Shown here: positions 24,310 to 33,046 of the stretch, in pieces
Position numbering within the stretch: the first letter of the stretch is position 1
Layout: each line of letters opens with the position of its first letter
DNA from: Salinibaculum rarum
GTDB lineage: Archaea; Halobacteriota; Halobacteria; Halobacteriales; Haloarculaceae
Direction of reading: 5' to 3'
Assembly (NCBI RefSeq): GCF_030505615.1
Contig: NZ_CP129992.1
Coordinates: forward strand, 372,001 to 436,000
Length of the DNA: 64,000 nucleotides
The notes under the pieces: generated by a model
Told to the model about the DNA's origin: nothing
The model's database searches: none
Seen by the model: only the letters and a program-made list of their open reading frames with translations
Position numbers and translations under genes: made by a program

Positions 24310-24492
24310 TCAGTGGTCGCGTACGATAAGCAGTGGCTCGGACGACTGGTCGATAACGCGGTCCGTGACGTCTCCAAGGATGTGTTCAGTCAGCGACGGT
24401 TTCGATTCACCAAGGGCAAGCGGATTGTTCTCGCGGTCACCTGGCACCTGTACGACGCGAGCGGTATCCAGCCCAAGGACAACGCGCAACAT
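24310..24492 (-). pseudogene. C-terminal remnant of a universal stress protein domain
   Basis: A 60-residue frame ending 'LTEHILGDVTDRVIDQSSEPLLIVRDH' resembles the last helix and strand of UspA domains (pattern of the type SVTxRLLxxSPVPVLVVR). The first half has no start-like or Usp N-terminal sequence, and the nucleotide-binding G-2x-G-9x-G(S/T) motif is missing. It therefore looks like a degraded gene end, either of a stand-alone Usp or of a transporter with a Usp tail. It lies 64 bp from the divergent TrkA-type gene. Similarity is short, so confidence is modest. Confidence 0.45.
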
Positions 24493-24555
24493 GACACCGC
24501 AAGAGACACTGTCACCATCACAAGGCTCAGTAGTGTGGCAAGAACAAGTCTAGAC

Positions 24556-25224
24556 ATGACAAATGATGATCTTCGTATCGTCATCGTCGGTGGCGGTCAC
24601 GTAGGGTATCACACCGCCGAACGACTGTCCAATCGCGGACACGACGTCGTCATCGTCGAGAAGGACCGAGACCGGGTCGAATTCCTGAGCGATCAGTACG
24701 TGGCGACGGTCATCCACGGGGACGGCGGTCGGCCGAGCATTCTCCGGCAGGCAGACCTCGAGCGGAGCGACGTACTGGCCTCACTCACGACCTACGGTGC
24801 GATGACGAATCTGGGAATCTGCATGACCGGGCAGCGGATTGCAGAGGATATTCGGACGGTCGCCCGAATCGACCACGGGGACGACGAGGAATATCGGGAA
24901 CTCGTCGATGCTGTCGTCTACCCGGAGGAGTTGGCCGCGCATACTGCGGCCAACCAAGTAATCAAAGTGAGCGATGGCGGGGTCCGAACGATCGAGGAGG
25001 TGACTGAAGATCTCGAACTGATCGAGATTACCGTCACGGAGACTGCCCCGGTGACAGGGAAGAGCCTGGAGGAGGTCGCATTGCCCCGAGGGTCGGTCGT
25101 CGTCGCCGACAAGATGGGCGGGCAGTTCCCGGGCCCTGAAACGGTCTTCGAGTCCGGCGGCACATACATTCTCGCCGTGAAGTCGGATGTGACCGACGAG
25201 ATTATCCAGCTTCTCCGCGGGTAA
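24556..25224 (+). CDS. trkA: TrkA-type NAD-binding K+ transport regulator
   Basis: A 222-residue regulatory protein with an N-terminal RCK/TrkA-N Rossmann domain ('RIVIVGGGHVGYHTAERLS', acidic 'VVIVEKDRDRVEFL' at the end of strand 2) and a C-terminal TrkA-C domain from about residue 140 ('LELIEITVTETAPVTGKSL' onward). It gates Trk/Ktr potassium channels by binding NAD(H) or ATP. No channel subunit gene is visible nearby. The ATG at 24556 is chosen because the 81 extra residues of the longer frame antisense a Usp relic and contain no fold. Confidence 0.88.
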   Translation: MTNDDLRIVIVGGGHVGYHTAERLSNRGHDVVIVEKDRDRVEFLSDQYVATVIHGDGGRPSILRQADLERSDVLASLTTYGAMTNLGICMTGQRIAEDIRTVARIDHGDDEEYRELVDAVVYPEELAAHTAANQVIKVSDGGVRTIEEVTEDLELIEITVTETAPVTGKSLEEVALPRGSVVVADKMGGQFPGPETVFESGGTYILAVKSDVTDEIIQLLRG

Positions 25225-25468
25225 TCTCGGACGGCCGTCGCGGGACGATTGGTGTCGTCTCCCGCGCGGAAACTCTCGATGCGAACAGAGTACAGCTTCG
25301 TATGGATGACGAGGGTCTTCGTTCGGCCGCCAAGCGCGTGTGCTTCTGATACGTCTCCAATTGCTCCGAACGCGCACTCGAGCAGAACACGCTCAACGCG
25401 TAGTGTCCCGTATCCACGCTCCGTGACCGACAACACACTGATACTGTGGCCCGGCATGGACTCACAGT

Positions 25469-26278
25469 ATGAAGGTCCCGTCTCGGCACGACATCCGCCA
25501 GTGGGTCCTAGAGCGGTCACGACGGCGCGTCGCGGTCCGTGCTCTCGCGGTTGTCGCCGTTATCGCCATCCTCGCCGCAGTCGGGTTCTACACGTACTTT
25601 GGCATCTTCGCCCACCACGCGCCCGACGACGTTCGAGAATCCGTTCGAGCGGACGCGAACGTCACCGTGACTGAGTCCTACGGCGGGTACGTCGTGTCGG
25701 ACGCCGACGGAGACAGTGAGCGACTGGGGGTCGTCTTCTACCCGGGCGGACGGGTCGCACCCGACGCGTACCTTCCGACAGCGGCTCAGATTGCCGAGCG
25801 CGCGAACGTCACAGTCGTCGTCCCGAAGATGCGCGTGAACCTCGCGGTATTCTCCCAGGGGCGAGCAACTGCGGTCATCGAAGGCGAATCGCAGGTCTCC
25901 CGATGGGTCGTCGGGGGTCACTCCCTTGGCGGTGCGATGGCGTGTCGGTACGCCGGAAATAACGGCGAGACGGTCGCGGGGGTCGTCCTCGTCGGCTCGT
26001 ACTGTGACCGGTCAATCGGGGAGACGCCGGCGATAGCCATTCTCGGCACGCGAGACGCGGTGCTCGACCGTGATCAGTTCGCGGCCAACCGCGAGAACCT
26101 GCCGCCGGACCACACAATCCGCCGTATCGAGGGCATGAACCACTCACAGGCCGGCTGGTACACCGGCCAGCGCGGCGGCCAGCCCGCACAGATCTCGACC
26201 CCAGAAGCCCACCGCCGACTCGCGATAGCGATTGCCGAGTGGCTCTGTCTCGAACTCGAGTACTGTGCAGATGGGTAA
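25469..26278 (+). CDS. Membrane-anchored alpha/beta hydrolase
   Basis: A 269-residue protein. A basic N-terminus is followed by one membrane helix at about residues 24-46 ('RALAVVAVIAILAAVGFYTY'), so the catalytic domain is probably outside the cell. The hydrolase domain has 'GVVFYPGGRVAPDAY' (oxyanion region), nucleophile elbow 'VVGGHSLGGAMA' and a late His in 'EGMNHSQAG'; an Asp in 'ILGTRDAVL' completes the triad. The domain resembles dienelactone hydrolase-like families. Substrate is unknown. It stands alone, with a 244-bp upstream spacer in which I recognise nothing. Confidence 0.85.
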   Translation: MKVPSRHDIRQWVLERSRRRVAVRALAVVAVIAILAAVGFYTYFGIFAHHAPDDVRESVRADANVTVTESYGGYVVSDADGDSERLGVVFYPGGRVAPDAYLPTAAQIAERANVTVVVPKMRVNLAVFSQGRATAVIEGESQVSRWVVGGHSLGGAMACRYAGNNGETVAGVVLVGSYCDRSIGETPAIAILGTRDAVLDRDQFAANRENLPPDHTIRRIEGMNHSQAGWYTGQRGGQPAQISTPEAHRRLAIAIAEWLCLELEYCADG

Positions 26279-26387
26279 GCACGAACATCGAGTCGGTACC
26301 GCAGTACAGTCACACGAGTGGGTGCTGACAGCCACGACGAATCTGAGATTGATACATATATCCGACACCCGTGTATTCCTGTGTTGT

Positions 26388-26705
26388 ATGCACTTCTGTG
26401 ACGAGTGTGGTTCGATGATGCACACGGAGGGCGACATGTGGGTGTGTCGCTCCTGTGCGAACGAGGAGCCGCGGGACTCGCAAGCAGAAGCGGCGATGAC
26501 GACCCAAGACGGACAGCGAGACGACGGGGCACCCGATATAGCCGACGCGACCCAGGGCTCCACCGAGACGATGCAAGAGCCCTGTCCGGCGGCCGACTGC
26601 GATAGCGACCAGGCCTACTACGAGATGCTGCCAAAGCCGGGTGGCTCCTACGAGGTTCGGCTCTTTACCTGCGTCGAGTGTGGCCACAAGTGGCGCGAGT
26701 CCTGA
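26388..26705 (+). CDS. TFS/RPA12-like transcription factor S paralogue lacking the DE pair
   Basis: A 105-residue protein with two zinc ribbons. The N-terminal ribbon is 'MHFCDECGSMMHTEGDMWVC' plus 'RSCANEE', the usual Rpb9/TFS start. The C-terminal ribbon has 'CPAADCDSDQAYYEML', then 'LFTCVECGHKWRES'. Canonical TFS has an acidic pair (RSADEP) in the hairpin that triggers transcript cleavage by RNA polymerase; here that stretch reads 'LPKPGGSYEV'. The protein may therefore bind polymerase without stimulating cleavage, like the divergent TFS paralogues of Sulfolobus. TACATATAT at 26354-26362 is a fitting TATA box. The linker is long and acidic. Confidence 0.83.
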   Translation: MHFCDECGSMMHTEGDMWVCRSCANEEPRDSQAEAAMTTQDGQRDDGAPDIADATQGSTETMQEPCPAADCDSDQAYYEMLPKPGGSYEVRLFTCVECGHKWRES

Positions 26706-26876
26706 CGGTACCTCTCACGGCCAGCGCCGCTTGAATATGAAGCCGATGCACGCGGGACACTGGGACGAGTGACCGAAGAAAGTACATCCAGGCCGTCTCG
26801 GCGTCGGTCTTGCTGTTGGGTCGGGACTCCCCCTCAATCCATTTCGATGGGGCCCTTTATCTGAGACTTGCTCCGC

Positions 26877-28337
26877 TCACTCCCAGAACGACTGGGTGTG
26901 TGCCTCGATTGTGTCTTCAGCAGGACCCAACGTGGCGAGACTCACGGTCACGAAGATAGCGTACGCAATAATCACGCCGACGAATCCGTAGTGCATTCCG
27001 AACGTGTACTGTGACGGGATGTACTCGAGGAAAAACAGGATCGTGATTCCGGGACCGAGAATCAGCGACGCAATGCCGCCGGCTGCCGTCCCACCCCGCC
27101 AGAACACGCCGAGAAACACCGGCGCGGACGTCGTCGCGAAGCCGACGACGGCAAAGGACACGATGTCGAAGATGCCTGCCGGACGAATCCACGCCAGAAC
27201 GAGCCCGAGGACGACGACCCCAATCAACAGCATCTGCGTGACCCTGACTTCTCGGCTGTCGCTCGCCTCCGGGGCGAGGAACTCGTGGTAGATGTCCCGA
27301 CTGACCATCGAACTCATCGTCAGTGCGACGGAGTCGGCGGTAGACATGATCGCTGCGGTCGCTCCGGCCATCGCCACGCCGAACACCACCGGGTGCAGCA
27401 GCGTCTCGACGAGCAGTGGGATTACGTAGTCGGGATTCTCCGGGGACGGAATCACGCCGACCGACCAGACCCCGAGGACGGCGCCAAAGAAGTAGACCGG
27501 AATCGCGACGACGGCAAAGAGGAACCCGGACCGACGCATGACTTCGCTGTCTCGCGCGGAGAAGAACCGCTGAATAGTGTGTGGATAGGCGGGGACACCG
27601 AACGTAAACGCCAGCGCTGCCGTGATTACTGCGAGTGGCGTCCACGCCCCGACCGGCCCGACAAGTTCCATCAGTCCGGGTGTCGTCTCGACCGCCTCCC
27701 GCGCTATCGCAGTGCTGTCGAGGCCGAACATCACATAGAGCGTGACACCACCGAGGACGGCAAAGAGCACGGCCGATTGCATCGTATCCGACCACACGAC
27801 GCCGCGATAGCCGGCGATGTGAATGTAGACGATCATGAAGACCGCCATCACCAGTATCGCCTGGCCATACGGAATCCCCACCAGTGCGTCGAGTGCGACG
27901 CCGCCCCCGATGAGCTGTCCGGCGATCATCGAGACCATGAAGACACCGGTGATGGCGAGATACAAGACGCTGAGAACAGGGCTGTCGTACCGCTTGCGGA
28001 CGTACTCGGAGGGCGTCACGACGGCCATCTCCTTGCCAATCTCGTATAGCGAGACGCCGACCGTTCCGAAAATCAGCGTATAGAAGACAGCGGCAAGGGC
28101 CAGAAAGGAGAACGCACCGAGACCGGTTTCGGTTGTCGTGGCACCGATCCCGAAGACTGTAAACGCAGACAGGACTGTCGCGACGAGACTCAACCCGAGA
28201 ACTACCGTCCCAACCGTTCTGTCGGCGATGTAGAAGTCTGCAGGTGTGTGTCTCGTAAATCGAGACGCGTACACCCCGACCAAGAGGACAACGAGGAGAT
28301 ACAGGCCGAATACCAGTTGCGCAGTCGTCACCACCAC
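26877..28337 (-). CDS. Sodium:solute symporter (SSS family)
   Basis: A 486-residue integral membrane protein with about 13 hydrophobic helices, starting 'VVVTTAQLVFGLYLLVVLLV'. Family signs are 'FYIADRTVGTVVLGLSLVAT' (substrate/Na+ site region of helix 1-2), 'SAFTVFGIGATTTETG' and 'AAIMSTADSVALTMSSMVSR' in helix 8. Na+-driven uptake of an organic solute such as acetate, proline or pantothenate is expected; the substrate cannot be told. The start is one of three consecutive GTG codons (28337, 28334, 28331) placed 1-7 bp after the stop of the small upstream gene, so the two are coupled. Confidence 0.88.
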   Translation of the reverse strand: MVVTTAQLVFGLYLLVVLLVGVYASRFTRHTPADFYIADRTVGTVVLGLSLVATVLSAFTVFGIGATTTETGLGAFSFLALAAVFYTLIFGTVGVSLYEIGKEMAVVTPSEYVRKRYDSPVLSVLYLAITGVFMVSMIAGQLIGGGVALDALVGIPYGQAILVMAVFMIVYIHIAGYRGVVWSDTMQSAVLFAVLGGVTLYVMFGLDSTAIAREAVETTPGLMELVGPVGAWTPLAVITAALAFTFGVPAYPHTIQRFFSARDSEVMRRSGFLFAVVAIPVYFFGAVLGVWSVGVIPSPENPDYVIPLLVETLLHPVVFGVAMAGATAAIMSTADSVALTMSSMVSRDIYHEFLAPEASDSREVRVTQMLLIGVVVLGLVLAWIRPAGIFDIVSFAVVGFATTSAPVFLGVFWRGGTAAGGIASLILGPGITILFFLEYIPSQYTFGMHYGFVGVIIAYAIFVTVSLATLGPAEDTIEAHTQSFWE

Positions 28338-28338
28338 G

Positions 28339-28590
28339 TTAGCTGTCCCCCTCGGTCGCGGTCGCGACCAGTTGGACGGCGAACCATGCAATCAACAGCA
28401 TCGCAAAGACGACGCCGAGCTCTAGCCATATCCAGAGTGGAAGCCCGAGGTAGAGTGCCGTGAGCCCCTCAAGAACGTACAAATGTCCGACTGCAATTAC
28501 GACCAACAGTAAGAGGAGCGTCCCAAAGATGGCCTTCGCCAGCGGCGGGCTGGGAGCCCAATCGGCAGACTTTGGAGCGGGATTCTCCAT
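28339..28590 (-). CDS. Small two-helix membrane partner of the SSS transporter
   Basis: An 83-residue protein with a polar N-terminus (MENPAPKSADWAPSPPLAK) and two membrane helices, about 19-45 and 50-78. Such short genes directly upstream of SSS or MctP-type symporters are frequent, and their products are thought to be accessory subunits. The stop TAA is followed within 1 bp by the GTG of the symporter. The ATG at 28590 is preceded on the reverse strand by two AT-rich boxes (TATAATA and TATACTA) at suitable distances. The exact family name is not certain. Confidence 0.75.
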   Translation of the reverse strand: MENPAPKSADWAPSPPLAKAIFGTLLLLLVVIAVGHLYVLEGLTALYLGLPLWIWLELGVVFAMLLIAWFAVQLVATATEGDS

Positions 28591-28775
28591 GCTGTCGCTA
28601 GTATAGGGATTTCTATTATACTTCCCCTTCGTCCCGCCCGCCGAATTGTCGCCGACCACGACTGAACCAGCACTCTGCGTAAAAGTGAGGGGCGCAGGAC
28701 TCGATTCGCTGTGACTCGAAACGACACGCCGCTGTCTGTCGGGTGTGCACCGTTCGGAGAACGAACGAGCGGGAG

Positions 28776-28832
28776 GGATTTGAACCACGTCGACGGCGCT
28801 CCCTGCGGTCGCTTGTCGCCTCATTCAAATCC
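28776..28832. repeat. T-arm-derived inverted repeat downstream of tRNA-Arg
   Basis: GGATTTGAA (28776-28784) and TTCAAATCC (28824-28832) form a perfect 9-bp inverted pair that copies the T-arm sequence of the neighbouring tRNA-Arg (GGATTTGAACCCCC on this strand). The outer flank GCGGG-AGGGATTTGAACC also resembles the tRNA 3' end. A similar arrangement follows tRNA-Ile. Confidence 0.6.
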
Positions 28833-28874
28833 TCGGAGCCGCTTTCGCTCTTCACGTCCGTTCGTCGCAGAAAG

Positions 28875-28947
28875 CGGGCGGCGAGGGATTTGAACCCCCG
28901 ACCATCTGGTCCGGAACCAGGCGTTCTGTCCGCTGAACTAGCCGCCC
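28875..28947 (-). tRNA. tRNA-Arg (anticodon CCG)
   Basis: The reverse strand folds as a full cloverleaf: acceptor GGGCGGC/GCCGCCC with discriminator G, D-arm GTTC/GAAC, anticodon stem CCTGG/CCAGA-side with loop TTCCGGA (anticodon CCG, reading CGG), and T-arm with loop TTCAAAT. The 3' CCA is not encoded, as is usual for haloarchaea. The trailer begins CTTTCTGCGACGAACG, a motif shared with the other two tRNAs here. Confidence 0.95.
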
Positions 28948-28988
28948 TCGAAACGCGATAGCAGAGAGACCGATAAAACAGTTGTGTC

Positions 28989-29651
28989 CTACGGCGACTC
29001 GCCCGTTTCGAGCGTGAAGTCCTCGGTCGGGTACGCCACGCAGGTCAGGCAGTACCCTTCTTCCATGTCGTCGTCCATCAGCGAGTCGTTCTGTGAGTGT
29101 CGGATGTACTCCTCCGCGGGACCGTCCTCGATGTGCCCGGCACATGAGATACACTGCCCCTCGCGGCAGGCATAGGGCAGGTCCCAGCCTTCTTCTTCAC
29201 CAGCATCGAGCAGCGGTTCGTTGTTGGCCACTTCGATCGTCTCGCCCTCCTTGGCGAACTCGATTTCGTAGTACTCGACTTCGTCGTCGGCGATGGCCGA
29301 CGGGTCGAAGCCCTCGTCTTCTTCTTCCTCTTCGCCCTCGGCCAGTTCGCCACCGGCCTCGCCAGCGGGCACTTCCACGGCACCGCCGCCACCGATAGAG
29401 CGGTTCATCGGTTCCGGGAAGTCAGTCTCGGGCACGGACTTGGCTCGCTGTTCGAGCACCTCCTGGGAGATATCTTCCGCCGGTTCCCAGCTCGTTCCCC
29501 CGGAGTAGTGCAGTACGACGAGCATCGAGGTAAGGACCAGTCCAGCGATGAACTCGACTGCCCCGAACGAGATGATGCTGCTCAGCCAGAATGCGATGAA
29601 AGCCACCCACAGAAGTAGGGCACTGCCGATGAAGATGGCGTCTCTATCCAT
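28989..29651 (-). CDS. Membrane-anchored [2Fe-2S] ferredoxin-like protein
   Basis: A 220-residue protein. Two N-terminal membrane helices (about 6-24 and 27-48) are followed by a long acidic linker with a run of Glu at about 105-113. The C-terminal plant-type ferredoxin domain (about 125-215) has the cluster ligands in 'YACREGQCISCAGHIEDG' (C-x4-C-x2-C) and 'CLTCVAYP'. It resembles the soluble halophilic ferredoxin in its acidity but is tethered to the membrane, suggesting electron transfer to a membrane complex. The partner is not evident from the neighbourhood. Confidence 0.88.
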   Translation of the reverse strand: MDRDAIFIGSALLLWVAFIAFWLSSIISFGAVEFIAGLVLTSMLVVLHYSGGTSWEPAEDISQEVLEQRAKSVPETDFPEPMNRSIGGGGAVEVPAGEAGGELAEGEEEEEDEGFDPSAIADDEVEYYEIEFAKEGETIEVANNEPLLDAGEEEGWDLPYACREGQCISCAGHIEDGPAEEYIRHSQNDSLMDDDMEEGYCLTCVAYPTEDFTLETGESP

Positions 29652-29815
29652 ATGTGGCGGTATGGAGCAATGGTTTAATTAAGTGTTGTTTCTCCCGGAC
29701 GGGGAGTAGCAGTTCTGCTGTGGGCCCAGGGTGGCGCGTGACGACCCACGTCGGGGTTTCCTTCGTGACTGAAACATATCATTTTAATACACGTCACCGT
29801 CCCCTTTTGCATGGT

Positions 29816-31129
29816 ATGGTCCCCGAACTACCACAGCGGCTGCAACCGACGGTTCGTGGGTGGCTCGGCCGGGCTGGTTTCGCCTCGCTTACCGGCGGCG
29901 TCCTCCTGTTCGGTTATCAGGCAGGGTTCATTTTGATGGACATCCAGCTTGCCCTCCTCAACACCGTACTCACCATCGCCCTCCTCCAGGCTGAGTTCGC
30001 GGTGTTGTCCTTTGCCGCGTTCATCCTCGCGTCAGCACTCGTGTTTCTGGCGTGGTCGGCACAGTCGTGTCCCTACGACCCCGAGTACGACGTCGGGACG
30101 GTGACGGCTATCGTTCCCGTGTACCGTGATGCAAACGTCCTCCACCGCAGCGTCGAGAGTCTTCGAAACTCGAACTACGAGGACGTCGACGTACTCGTCG
30201 TCTGTGAGCAACACGACGGACCCACGCGGCGACGTGCCGAGGAACTCGCAGCACTCGACGGTGTCGAGTATCTCGTCAACACCGAAAACCCCGGCTCGAA
30301 AGCCGGCGCAATCAACTACGCCGTCGCCGAAGTCGACAGCGAGTACGTCTCCGTCCACGACGCGGACGAACTCGTCGACGCCGACTTCCTCCCGAAGGCC
30401 GTCGCCAAACTCCAGCACAACGACGTCGTGCAGGGCCGGACGATTCCCGAGCCGTCGGGCTTTATCGAGTCGCTCGCCTACTACGAGTCAGTCCTGTTGA
30501 GTTACGTCTCCCGGCGGGTTCTCTACGTGTTCACGGACTTCAAGATGGCCGCGAGCCGCGCCGTCGCGATGCGCCGTGACACACTGGAGTCGATTGGCGG
30601 GTACGACGACGAGATGCTCACCGAGGACTTCTACTTTGCCTACCAGTGTTACCGGGAGCGACTGGACGTGGCAGAACTGCTCGACAACCCCTCCCGCATC
30701 GACGCGGCCCACACCATCACCGACTGGTGGGGCCAGCGCAAACGCTGGATGACCGGCTACTCGCAGGTCCTCCACCGGCTCGTCGCCACCATCCGGCCGG
30801 TGACTGACTACCGGAACATCTTCGCGACGATTATCTGTGCGAGTACCGTTGTCGGGAGCCTCCTGATGCTCACGATGCTCTCGAAGTTTGCCGTGTTGCT
30901 GGTCGCCGGTTCGAAAGGGCTGTTCGTGTTCCCGCTCGGTGCCATCACGCTGGTGACGCTTGGCATCCACTTCCACGACTACAGCCGCGGGCTCGTGAGC
31001 GCGCCCAGTTGGTACTGGGTGTTCGTCCCGCTGCTGTTGCCGGTGTACAGCCTCTCGGCTATCAAGGCCGTCTTCGAGTACGTCTTCTCGTGGAGCGGCG
31101 AGTGGTATCGCGTCACCAAGGACGCCTAG
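29816..31129 (+). CDS. Membrane family-2 glycosyltransferase
   Basis: A 437-residue processive-type GT2. Two N-terminal helices (about 24-44 and 50-80) are followed by a GT-A catalytic domain with 'AIVPVYRDANVLHRSVESL', nucleotide/metal site 'SVHDADELVDADFLPKA', catalytic 'MLTEDFYFAYQC' and 'WGQRKRWMTG' (Q-x-x-R-W). Three to four C-terminal helices close the chain. This D,D,D,QxxRW set is typical of synthases that extend and export polysaccharides. The ATG at 29816 fits a TATA box TTTTAATA at 29782-29789. The gene is alone, so a cell-surface polysaccharide or glycolipid role is inferred only from the family. Confidence 0.88.
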   Translation: MVPELPQRLQPTVRGWLGRAGFASLTGGVLLFGYQAGFILMDIQLALLNTVLTIALLQAEFAVLSFAAFILASALVFLAWSAQSCPYDPEYDVGTVTAIVPVYRDANVLHRSVESLRNSNYEDVDVLVVCEQHDGPTRRRAEELAALDGVEYLVNTENPGSKAGAINYAVAEVDSEYVSVHDADELVDADFLPKAVAKLQHNDVVQGRTIPEPSGFIESLAYYESVLLSYVSRRVLYVFTDFKMAASRAVAMRRDTLESIGGYDDEMLTEDFYFAYQCYRERLDVAELLDNPSRIDAAHTITDWWGQRKRWMTGYSQVLHRLVATIRPVTDYRNIFATIICASTVVGSLLMLTMLSKFAVLLVAGSKGLFVFPLGAITLVTLGIHFHDYSRGLVSAPSWYWVFVPLLLPVYSLSAIKAVFEYVFSWSGEWYRVTKDA

Positions 31130-32382
31130 AGCAGTTCCTCGACGGCGTTCCAGCGTTTGTCGTTGTACGAGCGCTGCTGACTCGTGTCGAACTCGCGTTC
31201 GATGCGGCGCCGGAGCGTCTGCTTTCCCTGCCGGTCGATGCGCGCGAGTTCGTCGGCCTTCCCGACTGGCAGCGGCGGCCCGCGCTCGCCGGCCACCTCC
31301 GAGAGCAGGTGCGTCGTCAACTGTGCTCGCAACTCCTCGTCCCGCGTGAACGCGTACGGTGCCTCGACGCGGTACACCAGGTCGTCGCGCGGGTCGTAGA
31401 CGACGAAGAAGGTGACTTCGTAGGCTTCCTCGTCGAGCGTTCGGTCGTGGTCGATATCGAGTGAGCCGTCACAGAGCATCCCGTCGGTGCCCACGCGCGA
31501 GCGAAACCAGTTCGTGAAGGTCAGGTGGTCGGTCTTCGGGTCACCGTGGTCGTCCAGTCGCTCCAGGACGCGCCGGAAGAAGGCGTCGTCGTCGACCCAC
31601 GGGGCGCCGAGCTTTTTGCGGAGGATTCGGGTAATCGCCTTCGACGCGCTGTTTTTGACGAAGCCGACCATCGGCACGTCGCGCTCAACGAACGTCTCGA
31701 CGAGTTCGACGTAGTTGCAGATGACATCCCGTGGCATGTCCTCGTCGGCGAGCAGTCGCCGGAGTTCCGGGTTCCGCTCGCGCCACTTCAGCAAGCCCGT
31801 CGGGTAGATTGGCCCATCGAGAACGAGCAGGTCCTCGACCACCTCGGCCTGTTTGAGCGCGTGTTCGCTCTCGGCGAGATAGAGCGCGAGGGCGTGGACG
31901 ACGGTCTGTTCGTACTGGTCGACGCGAGGGACCTGCAACATCCGCCGGCGGGCGAACCCGCTGTCGCCGCCGTGCCACTCGTCGTCGTACGTCGAGATAG
32001 AGGGGTCGTTCGTGTGAACCGTCATCACGATAGTTCGCCCGCGGTGGAGTTCGACATCGGAGGGGACCGCCGCCATCGCCGCCTGCGAGACGTCGAGGAC
32101 CAGCCCGTTTTTGAACGTCGTGGGGTTGATGGTGCCGGCGTCGAGGCCGTGTTGCGTGTCGAATGCGGTGTCGGTCAGCGCAATATCGTCGACAGGGACC
32201 TTCTGTCGCTCGATGCCGTCGAGCGGGTCGAGGACGACCGAGCCGGTGTCGTCGTAGAGCGGGTCGAGAAACTCCGCCCAGGCGCGGTCGGCGACTTCGC
32301 CGTGGTCGCTGTCGGCGACGTCCTCGCTGACCCGGCCCGCCAACTGCGCGATGCCGTCCACGTGGACGGGGTCGAGTGTCAT
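31126..32382 (-). CDS. nurA: DNA repair nuclease NurA
   Basis: A 418-residue NurA nuclease. The RNase H-like core has its first catalytic Asp in 'FKNGLVLDVSQAAMAAVPSD'; later acidic positions are in 'DLLVLDGPIYPTGLL' and 'GDSGF'. The C-terminal part includes 'ASKAITRILRKKLGAPWVDD' and 'VEAPYAFTRDEE'. NurA is a dimeric 5'-3' exo/endonuclease that works with the HerA translocase and Mre11-Rad50 in end resection. In many archaea nurA lies beside herA; here the HerA-type gene is 9 kb away on the other strand. The stop overlaps that of the converging glycosyltransferase by 4 bp. Confidence 0.87.
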   Translation of the reverse strand: MTLDPVHVDGIAQLAGRVSEDVADSDHGEVADRAWAEFLDPLYDDTGSVVLDPLDGIERQKVPVDDIALTDTAFDTQHGLDAGTINPTTFKNGLVLDVSQAAMAAVPSDVELHRGRTIVMTVHTNDPSISTYDDEWHGGDSGFARRRMLQVPRVDQYEQTVVHALALYLAESEHALKQAEVVEDLLVLDGPIYPTGLLKWRERNPELRRLLADEDMPRDVICNYVELVETFVERDVPMVGFVKNSASKAITRILRKKLGAPWVDDDAFFRRVLERLDDHGDPKTDHLTFTNWFRSRVGTDGMLCDGSLDIDHDRTLDEEAYEVTFFVVYDPRDDLVYRVEAPYAFTRDEELRAQLTTHLLSEVAGERGPPLPVGKADELARIDRQGKQTLRRRIEREFDTSQQRSYNDKRWNAVEELL

Positions 32383-32537
32383 ACCCGTTCATTCACGCCG
32401 GCACACAAAAGTCCACCAGTCAGCGTAAGGCGCTGTTATCGCGCCACAGCGGACATCGTGGTCGAAAGGGACAGCCCGATTGCAACGCTGTGGGGAATGA
32501 AAGCCACGGCCCCAGGACAGAGCCAGAAACAGACAGC

Positions 32538-32927
32538 TCAGTCTTCGGTGTTCTCTTCGAGCATCCGCTGGAGGGCCTCGGCGATTTCCTCGTAACTGCT
32601 CATCGAGAGGCCGTCAGTGGTGATGAGAGCGCCCTTCCGGTCGGCGGCGACCCGGAGCAGATACCCGTTCTCGAAGGCACGAACCGTGAAGTTGTACTCG
32701 CCGAGTTCGGAGTTCTGGTAGGCGTTCTGCGTCTCGCGATACCCGCGCCACTCGTGGCCGACGAAGGTGTTGAGGTCGGCGTCGCGTTCGAGGTCGTCGC
32801 GCAGGTAGAGCTGGTCGAAATCCGAGCGTGTAAAGTAGGTGACCGAGCGGAGGCTGTCACCGGTCGCTGTCCTGGCGGTGGTGACGATGTTGTTTGCCTG
32901 CTCGTCCGACAGGAGTTGCGATTCCAT
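32538..32927 (-). CDS. Conserved haloarchaeal protein (DUF7522-like)
   Basis: A 129-residue soluble protein with an alpha/beta pattern: helix 'LSDEQANNIVTTARTATG', strand 'LRSVTYFTRSDFDQLYLRDD', helix, then strands 'GEYNFTVRAFENGYLLRVA' and 'KGALITTDGLS', and a final helix. It resembles a haloarchaeal family seen near signalling genes, possibly sensor-like; no activity is known. The ATG at 32927 is chosen because the 16 extra upstream residues (Cys/Asp-rich) lie in the promoter region. It is a single-gene unit. Confidence 0.65.
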   Translation of the reverse strand: MESQLLSDEQANNIVTTARTATGDSLRSVTYFTRSDFDQLYLRDDLERDADLNTFVGHEWRGYRETQNAYQNSELGEYNFTVRAFENGYLLRVAADRKGALITTDGLSMSSYEEIAEALQRMLEENTED

Positions 32928-33046
32928 GTTGGGACAGTCACAGTCGGGATACATAACTCCGATGCTCGCGGCCACATCGGCTTATAAAACCCACTCACAC
33001 TTGCGGCGCCGGTTGCAGGCCCCCAGCGGCCCGATTTCGAAGTACG

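Noticed and set aside
24313..24555. An N-terminal extension of the TrkA-type protein
   Set aside because: The extra 81 residues have no membrane or domain pattern and antisense a recognisable Usp C-terminus; the ATG at 24556 begins the Rossmann fold.
25225..25468. A short gene between the TrkA-type protein and the alpha/beta hydrolase
   Set aside because: Frames on both strands exist but show no start context, codon pattern or family similarity.
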